A stretch of 64,000 nt of DNA from JBBECE01 sp040881985 (GTDB lineage Bacteria > Pseudomonadota > Alphaproteobacteria > Rhizobiales > Devosiaceae): assembly GCA_040881985.1 (NCBI GenBank), contig JBBECE010000005.1, positions 110,283 to 174,282 of the forward strand, in the 5' to 3' direction. The first letter of the stretch is position 1. Each line of letters opens with the position of its first letter. This document shows positions 8,482 through 16,491 of the stretch, one piece after another. Below the pieces are notes generated by a model, which was given only the letters and a program-made list of their open reading frames with translations, was not told the DNA's origin and ran no database searches. The position numbers and the translations under genes are program-made.

Positions 8482-8865
8482 CTATTCCGGCGACCAGGCG
8501 TCGTAGTCTCCGGAGACTTTCTCGCGCCGGCCTTCATTGAGGATCGAGCCGGGCGGCCGATAGGCCAGCGCCGTGCCGGTCATGTTCGGCTCGTGCGGCA
8601 TTTCCCAATCGTGAGGCGTGTAGGCCTCTTCGGTCGGCGGAGAATCGACGCGATGGTGCATCCAGCCATGCCATTCGGGCGGAATATGCGAGGGCTCCGC
8701 GACCCCATTATAGAGCACCCAGCGTTTTGGCCCGCGCCGCTGCTTGTAATAGCGATTGCCGGCCTCATCACTGCCGACGAATTTGCCGAAGAGCAGCGTC
8801 GAAAGGCGGGTCGCGAGCGTCTGCCCGTGCCACCAGATGAAAAGTTCGGAAAATAGCTGCTTCAT
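8482..8865 (-). CDS. NADH:ubiquinone oxidoreductase subunit NDUFA12 family
   Basis: Accessory subunit of respiratory complex I, one of the few shared by alphaproteobacteria and mitochondria (NDUFA12/B17.2). 127 residues with the family pattern: LLFGKFVGSDEAGNRYYK, then RWVLYNG, EPSHIPPEWHGWMHH and the C-terminal YRPPGS turn. It lies 19 bases upstream of the DUF2155 gene on the same strand, which suggests co-transcription. The core nuo genes are not in the window. Confidence 0.93.
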   Translation of the reverse strand: MKQLFSELFIWWHGQTLATRLSTLLFGKFVGSDEAGNRYYKQRRGPKRWVLYNGVAEPSHIPPEWHGWMHHRVDSPPTEEAYTPHDWEMPHEPNMTGTALAYRPPGSILNEGRREKVSGDYDAWSPE

Positions 8866-9207
8866 GGCCTGTCCCGGATCGTCGCGCCCGCCCGCACGAC
8901 GGGTTCAGCCTTTAGCATCAACATGCAGGCAAGCCTAGTCCGCAGCGGGTCGCGCCCGGCCCGCTAGGCGTCAATCCCCGCTCCGCAAAAATTATTGCGC
9001 TTGACTCTTTTCCGGCCCCCTCACCTGCCGGCGGCGGAGCCCCTCCCGGACGCGGCTCGAGGCGGACACGCGATCCCTGCCCGGCCGCTGGTACCCCAAT
9101 TGAATCCGCGCTCTAGGAGCCGGGAATTCACCCGGACTTCGACCCTTCCGCGGTCATAAAACCGGGCGCCCCGAACTGTCACAAAACCGAATCAATCGGG
9201 GATTGGC
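8866..9207. other. Intergenic region without recognisable gene
   Basis: Divergent spacer between NDUFA12 (minus) and the nrdJ control region (plus). I see no supported ORF, tRNA or repeat. The NDUFA12 promoter should lie here on the minus strand, but I cannot place it. Confidence 0.6.
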
Positions 9208-9236
9208 TTGTCCCCGAAATCCACCCTTTGTATACT
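9208..9236 (+). promoter_or_regulatory. Predicted sigma70-type promoter of nrdJ
   Basis: TTGTCC (9208-9213) and TATACT (9231-9236) separated by exactly 17 bp, close to the TTGACA-17-TATAAT pattern. The -10 element overlaps NrdR box 1. Transcription would begin near 9243. No better candidate is visible closer to nrdJ. Confidence 0.55.
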
Positions 9237-9278
9237 AGATGTGGCTCATAATGGGCCCTCATACACAAGCTATAGTCA
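9232..9278 (+). promoter_or_regulatory. Pair of NrdR boxes
   Basis: Box 1 is ATACTAGATGTGGCTC (9232-9247) and box 2 is ACACAAGCTATAGTCA (9263-9278); both fit the NrdR consensus acaCwAkATaTwGtgt in the central positions. Start-to-start spacing is 31 bp, the same-face spacing usual for NrdR box pairs. Box 1 overlaps the predicted -10 and box 2 lies just downstream of the start point, a repressor arrangement. NrdR is the (d)ATP-sensing repressor of ribonucleotide reductase genes; its own gene is not in this window. Confidence 0.75.
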
Positions 9279-9650
9279 CCATTCGCGATATCTGTGGTTG
9301 ACGGTTTTTTTGAATTGGGACTAGATTTGGCCTGTTGCGCGCCACGCATAAGCGGGCGTTTGGGCAGAGGGGAATTGAGGCAATCGGGGCGTTTCGCCCC
9401 GCTCCCCCCAAGCCCGGGCGCAGGTCGGTCCCGAGCCGGAGTGTTGTGCAAGTGTGGCGTCTGGATGAGTTGGTCGTCGCAACGAAGTATGGGGGTCAAA
9501 CCGGCCGCGTCAGTGCCGGAAGGCCGCCGGCGGGGGTAGCGAAGCGGGTTCCCGTTTCGCGATTGGCAAAGCGTCAAGGCAGACAGAGGAACCCGGCAAC
9601 GGATTTCCGGGCACAGATTCTGTGTCCGCGGTTTAGGGGGCAATAAGATT
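9243..9650 (+). promoter_or_regulatory. Long hairpin-rich leader of nrdJ mRNA
   Basis: About 400 nt lie between the predicted start point and the nrdJ ATG. Visible stems: CGGGGCG/CGCCCCG with a TTT loop (9385-9401); a 9-bp stem with a two-base gap, 9540-9559, one G-T pair; and a 9-bp stem around CACAGA-T-TCTGTG (9609-9627, one G-T pair) ending 23 nt before the start codon. No convincing B12 box is seen, so a classical cobalamin riboswitch is not supported, but a leader this long before an AdoCbl-dependent enzyme suggests RNA-level control. AGGGGG (9635-9640) is the likely ribosome site. Confidence 0.4.
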
Positions 9651-12600
9651 ATGCGCATCGAACGTCGGCACACCAGCGACAGCGAATCCGCCTACGCCGG
9701 CATCGAATTCCGCACCACCACGTCCGAGATCCGCAATCCGGACGGCTCGGTGGTCTTCCGGCTTGCCGACATCGAGGTGCCGAAGGCCTGGTCGCAGGTC
9801 GCCGCCGACGTCATCGCCCAGAAATATTTCCGCAAGGCGGGCGTCGCCGCGCGCCTCAAAAAGGTCGAGGAGAATTCAGTCCCCTCCTGGCTCTGGCGCT
9901 CGGTGCCCGACGAGTCGGCGCTGGCCCGATTGCCCGAGGCCGAACGCTACGGCTCGGAGATCGATTCGCGGCAGGTTTTCGACCGGCTCGCCGGCACCTG
10001 GACCTATTGGGGCTGGAAGGGCGGCTATTTCGGAACCGAAGCGGACGCCCGCGCCTTCTATGACGAGCTGCGTCACGCGCTCGCGACGCAAAAGTGCGCG
10101 CCCAATTCCCCGCAATGGTTCAACACCGGTTTGCACTGGGCCTACGGCATCGACGGGCCGAGCCAGGGGCATTTCTACGTCGACCCCTTCACCGGCAAGC
10201 TCGAGCAGTCGACGACCGCCTACGAGCATCCGCAGCCGCATGCCTGCTTCATCCAGTCGATCGCCGACGACCTCGTCAACGAGGGCGGGATCATGGACCT
10301 GTGGGTGCGCGAGGCGCGGCTCTTCAAATACGGCTCGGGCACCGGCTCGAACTTCTCGCGGCTTCGCGGGGCAGGCGAAAAGCTCTCGGGCGGGGGCAAG
10401 TCCTCCGGCTTGATGTCGTTCCTCAAAATCGGCGACCGCGCCGCCGGCGCCATCAAGTCGGGCGGCACTACGCGGCGCGCCGCCAAGATGGTCGTCGTCG
10501 ATATCGATCACCCGGATATCGAGAATTACATCAACTGGAAGGTGCGCGAGGAGCAGAAGGTCGCGGCGCTCGTCACCGGCTCGCGGATCGTCTCGAAACA
10601 CCTCAAGGCGATCATGAAGGCCTGCGTCAATTGCGAGGGGGCGCGCGACGACTGCTTCGAGGTGACCAAGAATCCGGCCTTGAAGCGCGAAGTCCGCGCC
10701 GCCAAGCGCGGCCAGGTTCCCGAGAATTACATCCAGCGGGTCATCGCCTTCGCCCGGCAGGGCTATGCCGAGATCGATTTCCCGGTTCTCGACACCGACT
10801 GGGATTCGGAGGCGTATCTGACCGTCTCGGGGCAGAACTCAAACAACTCCGTCCGCGTCACCGACGACTATCTGCGCGCCGTCGAGGCGGACGGCGACTG
10901 GAACCTCCTCGGCCGCACCTCCGGCAAGGTGATGAAGACGCTGAAAGCCCGCGAGCTCTGGGAAGCCATCGGCTTTGCCGCCTGGGCGTCGGCCGACCCG
11001 GGCATCCAGTACCACACGACCGTCAACGACTGGCACACCTGCAAGGCCTCGGGCGACATCACCGCGTCCAACCCCTGCTCGGAATATATGTTCCTCGACG
11101 ACACGGCCTGCAATCTCGCCTCGCTCAACCTGCTCGCCTTCCGCGGCGCCGACGGGGGGTTCGACGTCGAGAGTTTTGAGCACGCCGTCCGCCTCTGGAC
11201 GGTGGTCCTTGAGATTTCGGTGATGATGGCGCAATTCCCCTCCCGCGCCATCGCCGAGCGGAGCTACGAGTTCCGCACCCTCGGGCTCGGCTACGCCAAT
11301 ATCGGCGGCCTCCTGATGTCGTCGGGCATCGCGTACGATTCCGGGGAAGGCCGGGCCATTTGCGGGGCGCTGACCGCGATCATGACCGGGGTCAGCTATG
11401 CGACCTCGGCCGAGATGGCGAGTGAGCTCGGCGCCTTCCCGGGCTATGGCCCGAACCGCGACCACATGCTCCGCGTCATCCGCAACCATCGCAACGCCGC
11501 CCACGGCCACGCCACGGGCTATGATTTGCTCGCGACCGCCCCGGTGCCGCTCGACCATCTCAATTGCCCCGACAAGCGGCTGGTCGAGCACGCCGTCGCT
11601 GCCTGGGACAAGGCATTGGCCGAAGGCGAGGCGCACGGCTTCCGCAACGCCCAGGTGACCGTCATCGCCCCGACCGGCACCATCGGGCTCGTGATGGATT
11701 GCGATACGACCGGCATCGAGCCTGACTTTGCGCTGGTCAAATTCAAGAAGCTCGCCGGCGGCGGCTATTTCAAGATCATCAACCGCGCCGTCCCCGAGGC
11801 GCTGCGCTCGCTCGGCTACACCGAAAAAGAGCTCGCGGCGATCGAGACTTACGCGGTCGGCCACGGCAATCTCGACAAGTCGCCGGGGATCAATCCGGCG
11901 ACGCTCCGCGACAAGGGCTTCAGCGACGAGAAAATCGCCGCGATCAACGCCGCCCTCCCCCAGGCGTTCGACATCAAATTCGCCTTCAACAAATTTGTGC
12001 TCGGCGAGGAGTTCTGCACCGTCGTCCTCGGCTTCGAATCCGCCGCGCTCAACGAGCCTGCGTTCGACATGCTGACCGCCCTCGGCTTCACCAGGCGCGA
12101 GATCGAGGCGGCCAATATCCATGTGTGCGGCGCGATGACCCTTGAAGGCGCCCCTGCGCTGAAAGCCGCGCATCTTCCCGTCTTCGATTGCGCCAGCCCC
12201 TGCGGGCGCATCGGCCAGCGGTTCCTTTCGGTCGAGAGCCACATAAGGATGATGGCCGCCGCCCAGCCGTTCATTTCGGGGGCGATCTCGAAAACCATCA
12301 ACATGCCGAACGACGCGACCGTCGAGGATTGCAAGGCCGCCTATATGCTCTCCTGGCGGCTGGCGCTGAAAGCCAACGCGCTCTATCGCGACGGCAGCAA
12401 GCTCTCGCAGCCGCTCAACGCCCAGCTCCTCGCCGACGAGGACGAAGACGAATCCGACGCGGTTGAGGAATTCATGGCCGCGCCGCTCCCCGAGCGCACC
12501 CAGGCCGTCGCCGAGCGTCTGGTCGAGCGGATCGTCGAGCGCCTCCGCGAGCGCGAGAAAATGCCCGACCGCCGCAAGGGCTACACCCAGAAGGCCGTGG

Positions 12601-13388
12601 TCGGCGGCCACAAGGTCTATCTGCGCACCGGCGAATATGACGACGGCCGCCTCGGCGAGATCTTCATCGACATGCACAAGGAAGGCGCCGCCTTCCGCGC
12701 GATGATGAACAATTTCGCCATCGCCGTGTCGCTCGGCCTGCAATATGGCGTCCCGCTCGACGAATATGTCGAGGCCTTCACCTTCACCCGGTTCGAGCCG
12801 GCCGGCATGGTCACCGGCAACGAGACGATCAAGTCGGCGACCTCGATCCTCGACTATATCTTCCGCGAGCTGGCGATCTCTTATCTCGACCGGGGCGATC
12901 TCGCCCATGTGGTGCCCGACCAGTCCTCGACCGGGATTTCCGGCGGCGCCCTCGAAGAGCAGCGCGCGGCGGGCAAACCCTCCCCCGCGCCGCTTCCCGC
13001 CGAGCGGTTCGTCTCCAAGGGGCTGACGCGCGGGCGGGTGAAGGACCAGAAGCTCGTCATCGTCCCCTCGGGCGAGCCGAAATCGCAGAACCCCGTCAAG
13101 GCGATGCAGACCTCGACGGCGACCGCGCTGAAATCCTCCGGCGGGCTGAAAACCTCGGCGGCGCTGGCGGCGGCGCCCGAGCCCGACCTCACCCCGCCCG
13201 AGGGCGACGAGGAGCCCGACGCCTTCGCCCACACCCACCGCGTTCTCGACGCGGGCGCCTTGCGGGCCGAAGCGCAGATGAAGGGCTATACCGGCGACCA
13301 ATGCCCCGAATGCCACAATTTCACGCTGGTGCGGAACGGCACGTGTTTGAAATGCGACACCTGCGGGGCGACGACGGGGTGTAGTTGA
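9651..13388 (+). CDS. nrdJ: Adenosylcobalamin-dependent (class II) ribonucleotide reductase
   Basis: Reduces ribonucleotides to deoxyribonucleotides with a radical generated from vitamin B12 coenzyme, so it works with or without oxygen. 1245 residues, the long alphaproteobacterial form. The start MRIERRHTSDSESAYAGIEF is typical. Motifs: HACFIQS with the first redox Cys at residue 199, NPCSEYMFLDDTACNLASLNL, and TVIAPTGTIGLVMDCDTTGIEPD. The C-terminus has a zinc-ribbon-like CPEC...CLKCDTCG and an ending GCS. Upstream lie NrdR boxes and a long leader. It appears monocistronic. Confidence 0.97.
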   Translation: MRIERRHTSDSESAYAGIEFRTTTSEIRNPDGSVVFRLADIEVPKAWSQVAADVIAQKYFRKAGVAARLKKVEENSVPSWLWRSVPDESALARLPEAERYGSEIDSRQVFDRLAGTWTYWGWKGGYFGTEADARAFYDELRHALATQKCAPNSPQWFNTGLHWAYGIDGPSQGHFYVDPFTGKLEQSTTAYEHPQPHACFIQSIADDLVNEGGIMDLWVREARLFKYGSGTGSNFSRLRGAGEKLSGGGKSSGLMSFLKIGDRAAGAIKSGGTTRRAAKMVVVDIDHPDIENYINWKVREEQKVAALVTGSRIVSKHLKAIMKACVNCEGARDDCFEVTKNPALKREVRAAKRGQVPENYIQRVIAFARQGYAEIDFPVLDTDWDSEAYLTVSGQNSNNSVRVTDDYLRAVEADGDWNLLGRTSGKVMKTLKARELWEAIGFAAWASADPGIQYHTTVNDWHTCKASGDITASNPCSEYMFLDDTACNLASLNLLAFRGADGGFDVESFEHAVRLWTVVLEISVMMAQFPSRAIAERSYEFRTLGLGYANIGGLLMSSGIAYDSGEGRAICGALTAIMTGVSYATSAEMASELGAFPGYGPNRDHMLRVIRNHRNAAHGHATGYDLLATAPVPLDHLNCPDKRLVEHAVAAWDKALAEGEAHGFRNAQVTVIAPTGTIGLVMDCDTTGIEPDFALVKFKKLAGGGYFKIINRAVPEALRSLGYTEKELAAIETYAVGHGNLDKSPGINPATLRDKGFSDEKIAAINAALPQAFDIKFAFNKFVLGEEFCTVVLGFESAALNEPAFDMLTALGFTRREIEAANIHVCGAMTLEGAPALKAAHLPVFDCASPCGRIGQRFLSVESHIRMMAAAQPFISGAISKTINMPNDATVEDCKAAYMLSWRLALKANALYRDGSKLSQPLNAQLLADEDEDESDAVEEFMAAPLPERTQAVAERLVERIVERLREREKMPDRRKGYTQKAVVGGHKVYLRTGEYDDGRLGEIFIDMHKEGAAFRAMMNNFAIAVSLGLQYGVPLDEYVEAFTFTRFEPAGMVTGNETIKSATSILDYIFRELAISYLDRGDLAHVVPDQSSTGISGGALEEQRAAGKPSPAPLPAERFVSKGLTRGRVKDQKLVIVPSGEPKSQNPVKAMQTSTATALKSSGGLKTSAALAAAPEPDLTPPEGDEEPDAFAHTHRVLDAGALRAEAQMKGYTGDQCPECHNFTLVRNGTCLKCDTCGATTGCS

Positions 13389-13445
13389 GGGAAGATCGGG
13401 GCCGTTCCTCGGCAACTTTGTCAGGTCGGCTTCAAGCGGTAAAGC

Positions 13446-14195
13446 ATGGTGCTCAAGACGGCCGATGAAATGCTCGCCGGACACAAGCTCGCATTGGGCG
13501 CGGATTACGGCACGGCCTTTCACCATTGTCAGCAAGAGTTGTGGCGCGTTAGTTCCGGTTGGGATCTCTATGAAACACTCTTTTCAACCGAAGAACGAGT
13601 AGGCCTTCTGAACAAAGCCGGTGGCTCGTTTTGGAACGAGCTGCAGAGGATAATGTTCGAAAACACTTTGCTGGGCGTCTGTAGGCTGACAGACGCTGCG
13701 GGCACCCATTCCAAAAGAAACCTAAGCGTTGCTTCGCTGCTATCACTAGATCGATTTCCACATAACCGAAGGCTTACCCAGCGCGTTCGGAAGGCACAGC
13801 AGCAAGCTGAGTTTGCGCGATCTTGGCGCGACAAACGAATCGCACACAACGACTTTGATCAAATAACGGAACAGGCAGATCAACTCAAGATGGCTACGCG
13901 CAGCCGAGTGGGCAACGCGATTGTCGCCATACACAACGTCCTTGCGTGGGTCGAAGCTCGATATTTGGCTGGGCCTTCAACGCTCGGTGAAATAGCCGAT
14001 GGCTCCGCTATGGAAATGCTGTTCACACTGGCGGACGGAGTAGAATGCAATAAGCGACGACGCGCTGAATGGCGAGTTGGCAACACCTCTGGCGCGTACA
14101 CCTTCGATCACGCATGGCTGAATCGTGGAGACAATGCCAGTTTGCGCTACCCAGGCCAGTCCCGCCTCAAGCCACCACGCCCAGTGCGAGCATGA
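13446..14195 (+). CDS. HEPN/AbiU2-like protein
   Basis: 249 residues, cytoplasmic, no signal or membrane segment. The central all-alpha region matches the AbiU2-like HEPN pattern: FWNELQRIMFENTLLGVCRLTD, followed by SWRDKRIAHND, where Arg128 and His134 form an RX5H motif of the RX4-6H type that builds the RNase site in active HEPN proteins. The last 40 residues are basic and poorly ordered. Codon use is more AT-rich than in nrdJ. HEPN proteins often act in toxin-antitoxin or phage defence, but no antitoxin gene is obvious beside it. Assignment to AbiU2 is by pattern only. Confidence 0.65.
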   Translation: MVLKTADEMLAGHKLALGADYGTAFHHCQQELWRVSSGWDLYETLFSTEERVGLLNKAGGSFWNELQRIMFENTLLGVCRLTDAAGTHSKRNLSVASLLSLDRFPHNRRLTQRVRKAQQQAEFARSWRDKRIAHNDFDQITEQADQLKMATRSRVGNAIVAIHNVLAWVEARYLAGPSTLGEIADGSAMEMLFTLADGVECNKRRRAEWRVGNTSGAYTFDHAWLNRGDNASLRYPGQSRLKPPRPVRA

Positions 14196-14200
14196 TTTCG

Positions 14201-14232
14201 TCACCCTCGGGCTTGACCCGAGGGCCCATGAT
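14201..14232. repeat. REP-like palindromic element
   Basis: CCCTCGGG (14204-14211) - CTTGA - CCCGAGGG (14217-14224), followed by CCCATGATGA. The same architecture recurs at 16201 and 54366. It starts 6 bases after the HEPN gene stop and may act as a transcript end. Confidence 0.75.
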
Positions 14233-14273
14233 GAGGTGCAACTCGCTGGAGCGAAGCAAACTAGGTCGTAGAA

Positions 14274-14498
14274 ATGTGCTACGCCGTGGTCATCGAGAAG
14301 GCTGGACGGAACTACTCCGCCTGCGTTCCCGACCTGCCCGGCTGTATCGCAACGGGTGCAACGGTCGCCGAGGCCGAATCCGAAATCCGCTCGGCCATCC
14401 GCTTTCACATCGACGGGCTGCGCGAGGAAGGTCTGCCGGTGCCCGGGCCGGAGAGTCTGGCGGAGGACTTGGAAGCGAAGTCTCGCCTTCCGAAGTGA
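14274..14498 (+). CDS. HicB-family antitoxin-like protein, solitary
   Basis: 74 residues matching the HicB N-terminal fold: YAVVIEKAGRNYSACVPDLPGC, then GATVAEAESEIRSAIRFHIDGL and a short tail. HicB normally neutralises the HicA mRNA interferase. No HicA-like ORF (small dsRBD-like protein) is visible in the 78 bases upstream or before the next gene, and the protein lacks the C-terminal DNA-binding domain of full-length HicB. Its partner, if any, is unknown; the HEPN protein upstream is one candidate, by position only. Confidence 0.75.
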   Translation: MCYAVVIEKAGRNYSACVPDLPGCIATGATVAEAESEIRSAIRFHIDGLREEGLPVPGPESLAEDLEAKSRLPK

Positions 14499-14555
14499 GA
14501 CTGCCAACGCTTCCCCTCGAAATCACGGGCACCAATTTCACGTGGGCGAGACGCC

Positions 14556-15113
14556 ATGACAACAGAAGAGCTTGAAGGCTTGCTTGAAGGCGCTGCCGAG
14601 ACAGCGAGCCTTGAATTCAAAGGTCCGATGAATTGGGACATCGGAATCGTCAAGGACATCTTGGCAATGTCAAACGTAGTCGATGGCGGGACAATCGTAG
14701 TAGGAGTCGATGATGGCACGTTCGCTCGCGTCGGTTTGACTGAAGCCCAAGTAACCTCTTTCAATTCTGACATAATGCACGACCAAGTCGGAAATTATGC
14801 CGATCCCGTCGTTCGTTTTAGAGTCGAGGCACCTGAAGACCTTCAAGGAAACCACTACGTTGCAATCGTCGTCGAGCCCTTTCTTGAACTCCCCGTGATT
14901 TGCAAGAAGAATAACAACGACGTGCACGTTGGTGAGATCTACTTTCGCAGTGATACTCAGCGCCCAGCGAGTGCGCGAGTGTCCAACTCAAACGACATGC
15001 GCGATATCTTGGAGCGAGCAATCTTTCGTAGGCGGAACAAGCTCGTCCAATACGGCTGGGTCGGGGGTGTCGATGTCGTGGCGACATTCGACGCTGAACT
15101 CGGAGGCCTCTGA
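14556..15113 (+). CDS. AlbA_2 (Schlafen-like) domain protein
   Basis: 185 residues. Residues 1-130 fit the AlbA_2/Schlafen fold: the LEFKG pattern near residue 20, then AMSNVVDGGTIVVGVDDG and a strand YVAIVVEPF, followed by GEIYFRSDTQRPASA. Larger members carry a C-terminal winged helix or ATPase; this one ends shortly after the domain in a basic helix. Schlafen-type proteins bind or cut RNA and occur in anti-phage loci, but the activity here is unknown. The next gene starts 1 base after the stop, so the two are almost certainly co-translated. Confidence 0.72.
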   Translation: MTTEELEGLLEGAAETASLEFKGPMNWDIGIVKDILAMSNVVDGGTIVVGVDDGTFARVGLTEAQVTSFNSDIMHDQVGNYADPVVRFRVEAPEDLQGNHYVAIVVEPFLELPVICKKNNNDVHVGEIYFRSDTQRPASARVSNSNDMRDILERAIFRRRNKLVQYGWVGGVDVVATFDAELGGL

Positions 15114-15114
15114 A

Positions 15115-15813
15115 ATGATGGAAGGTCTGCGCGAGAAAATTGTGGCAACGGGGTACTGGCGAGTGAATTTTCGTCCCCTTGCTACGCTTCCCGAGAGTCT
15201 GGCTTTCGCCGAGTGTGAGGCTGCAATCGACAGGAGTCGCGTCGAGTTGAGGGGGTGGGACTTTCCCCATGTAAGCCGCCGGCAGGACGATGCACATGGC
15301 TACGCGAGAGCCGTGGATTACGTTGAGAATTGGATCGAATGGGACGTGCATGTCGAGTTCTGGCGGATGTATCGGTCATCCCAATTCCTCCACTATCGAG
15401 CGCTTTGGGAGGACCTTGATTCGGACCGCGATAACGGACGGCCGCGTCAGTCGGCGAAGGTTTTGAGCGTTGGGAGCGCCATCTACACGATCACCGAAAT
15501 ATTCGAGTTCATATTCCGGTTGCATCGTTCCGGCCTGTACCAATTCGGTGCGACGCTTCAGTTCTCGCTGGAGAACAGCTTTCATCGCCAACTTTGGATC
15601 AATGATCCGAACCGCGCGCCTTTTTCAGAGGACAAGATAACCGGCGCCACGCGAATACCCATTGACCGGTCATTCTCAAGTGCCGACTTGGAAGGTGCCG
15701 ACCACAAACTTTCGATGTCCGCGATTCTGGAGCTATTTTCGCATTTCGGTTGGGATGCGGCAGAATCTACAATCGTCGGCCAGCAGACGAGATTCTTGAG
15801 TCGCCAAATCTGA
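15115..15813 (+). CDS. Unknown partner of the AlbA_2 protein
   Basis: 232 residues, not recognised. The ATG at 15115 is chosen because GGAGG (15102-15106) lies 8 bases upstream and the AlbA_2 stop (TGA 15111-15113) abuts it; a longer open frame upstream only shadows the AlbA_2 gene. The protein is soluble, rich in Trp, Phe, Tyr and Arg, with blocks GYWRVNFRP, VELRGWDFPHVSR and YVENWIEWDVHVEFWRMYRSSQF. No membrane segment or nuclease motif is seen. Tight coupling implies joint function with the AlbA_2 protein; the pair might be a split form of one polypeptide. Confidence 0.7.
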   Translation: MMEGLREKIVATGYWRVNFRPLATLPESLAFAECEAAIDRSRVELRGWDFPHVSRRQDDAHGYARAVDYVENWIEWDVHVEFWRMYRSSQFLHYRALWEDLDSDRDNGRPRQSAKVLSVGSAIYTITEIFEFIFRLHRSGLYQFGATLQFSLENSFHRQLWINDPNRAPFSEDKITGATRIPIDRSFSSADLEGADHKLSMSAILELFSHFGWDAAESTIVGQQTRFLSRQI

Positions 15814-16200
15814 AATCAGACTCCCGAGTCGATCACTTATCCCCGCCCTCCCCGCGCATGCTATCCTCCGCCCACCTTCTCACCGGTAGCGAGAGTGCAC
15901 ACGAGCGCTTGGTGAGAAGGGTTCGGGTGGGCGGCGGTCGCGCCGTCCAGGCGAAAGCCGTCCGCGATTTGACGGCGCCGGCCCCATTTGGCCGAGCGTT
16001 CGGGGAGCCGCAAGGCTCTCGGGGCCATCGAGCACCCCCGCGATGCACGGCGATAAGCCCAAAATCCCGGACGCGTGGGGCGAAGTGCGCTTCACATTCC
16101 GCCGACCACCGGCATAGAGGCGAGCTTCGCCCCGCGCCGCGACCAAGTCAAAAGCCGGGGATGCGAGTCCGTCGGGGGCTTTGGCATGCCTCCCAACTCG
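15814..16200. other. Intergenic region with long inverted repeat, possible structured RNA
   Basis: No convincing gene. It contains a perfect 10-bp inverted repeat, CCTTCTCACC (15875-15884) and GGTGAGAAGG (15911-15920), extended by GCCCA/TGGGC arms after a bulge, and a GAGCC-GCAA-GGCTC hairpin with a GNRA-like loop (16005-16018). The open frames across it on both strands look composition-driven. It could be a repeated non-coding element like the REPs that follow. Confidence 0.4.
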
Positions 16201-16304
16201 TCATTCTCGGGCTTGACCCGAGAACCCATGATGATTGGCCTCGACGGAAACGTACCGATGTGCTCGTGGCTTGGCCTCATGGGCCCTCGCGTCAAGCGCG
16301 AGGG
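16201..16304. repeat. Two inverted REP-like elements
   Basis: Element one: TTCTCGGG (16204-16211) - CTTGA - CCCGAGAA (16217-16224), then CCCATGATGA. Element two in reverse orientation: CCCTCGCG (16284-16291) - TCAAG - CGCGAGGG (16297-16304), then TGACGAG. The pair faces each other about 60 bases apart. Confidence 0.75.
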
Positions 16305-16370
16305 TGACGAGAAGGAGAGATCGAGCGCGAGGGTGACGAGAAGGAGAGATCAAGCGCGAGGGTGACGAGG
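16295..16370. repeat. 29-bp tandem array, 2.6 copies
   Basis: AGCGCGAGGGTGACGAGAAG recurs at 16295, 16324 and 16353, a period of 29 bp. The unit is half of the REP palindrome plus a purine-rich tail, so the array grew from the REP element beside it. Confidence 0.8.
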
Positions 16371-16491
16371 TAGAGGAGAGCGCCCGAGAATGACGAGCCG
16401 GGTGATGAGGGACCAGTGGTGGGTTGCCCCCTCCCCCTACGCCCTTGCCTCTGCTACCCTCCCCCATCCCCTCAAAACCAGGGACTTTTCG

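Noticed and set aside
9294..9646. Open frames in the nrdJ upstream region
   Set aside because: No family resemblance, no ribosome sites, overlapping hairpins and regulatory sites; they fit GC-driven chance frames.
9279..9650. Classical cobalamin riboswitch before nrdJ
   Set aside because: I could not find a B12-box or the surrounding conserved core, so I only call a structured leader.
15750..16307. 185-residue open frame over the REP region
   Set aside because: It translates REP palindromes and repeats; relatives of such frames are mis-annotations.
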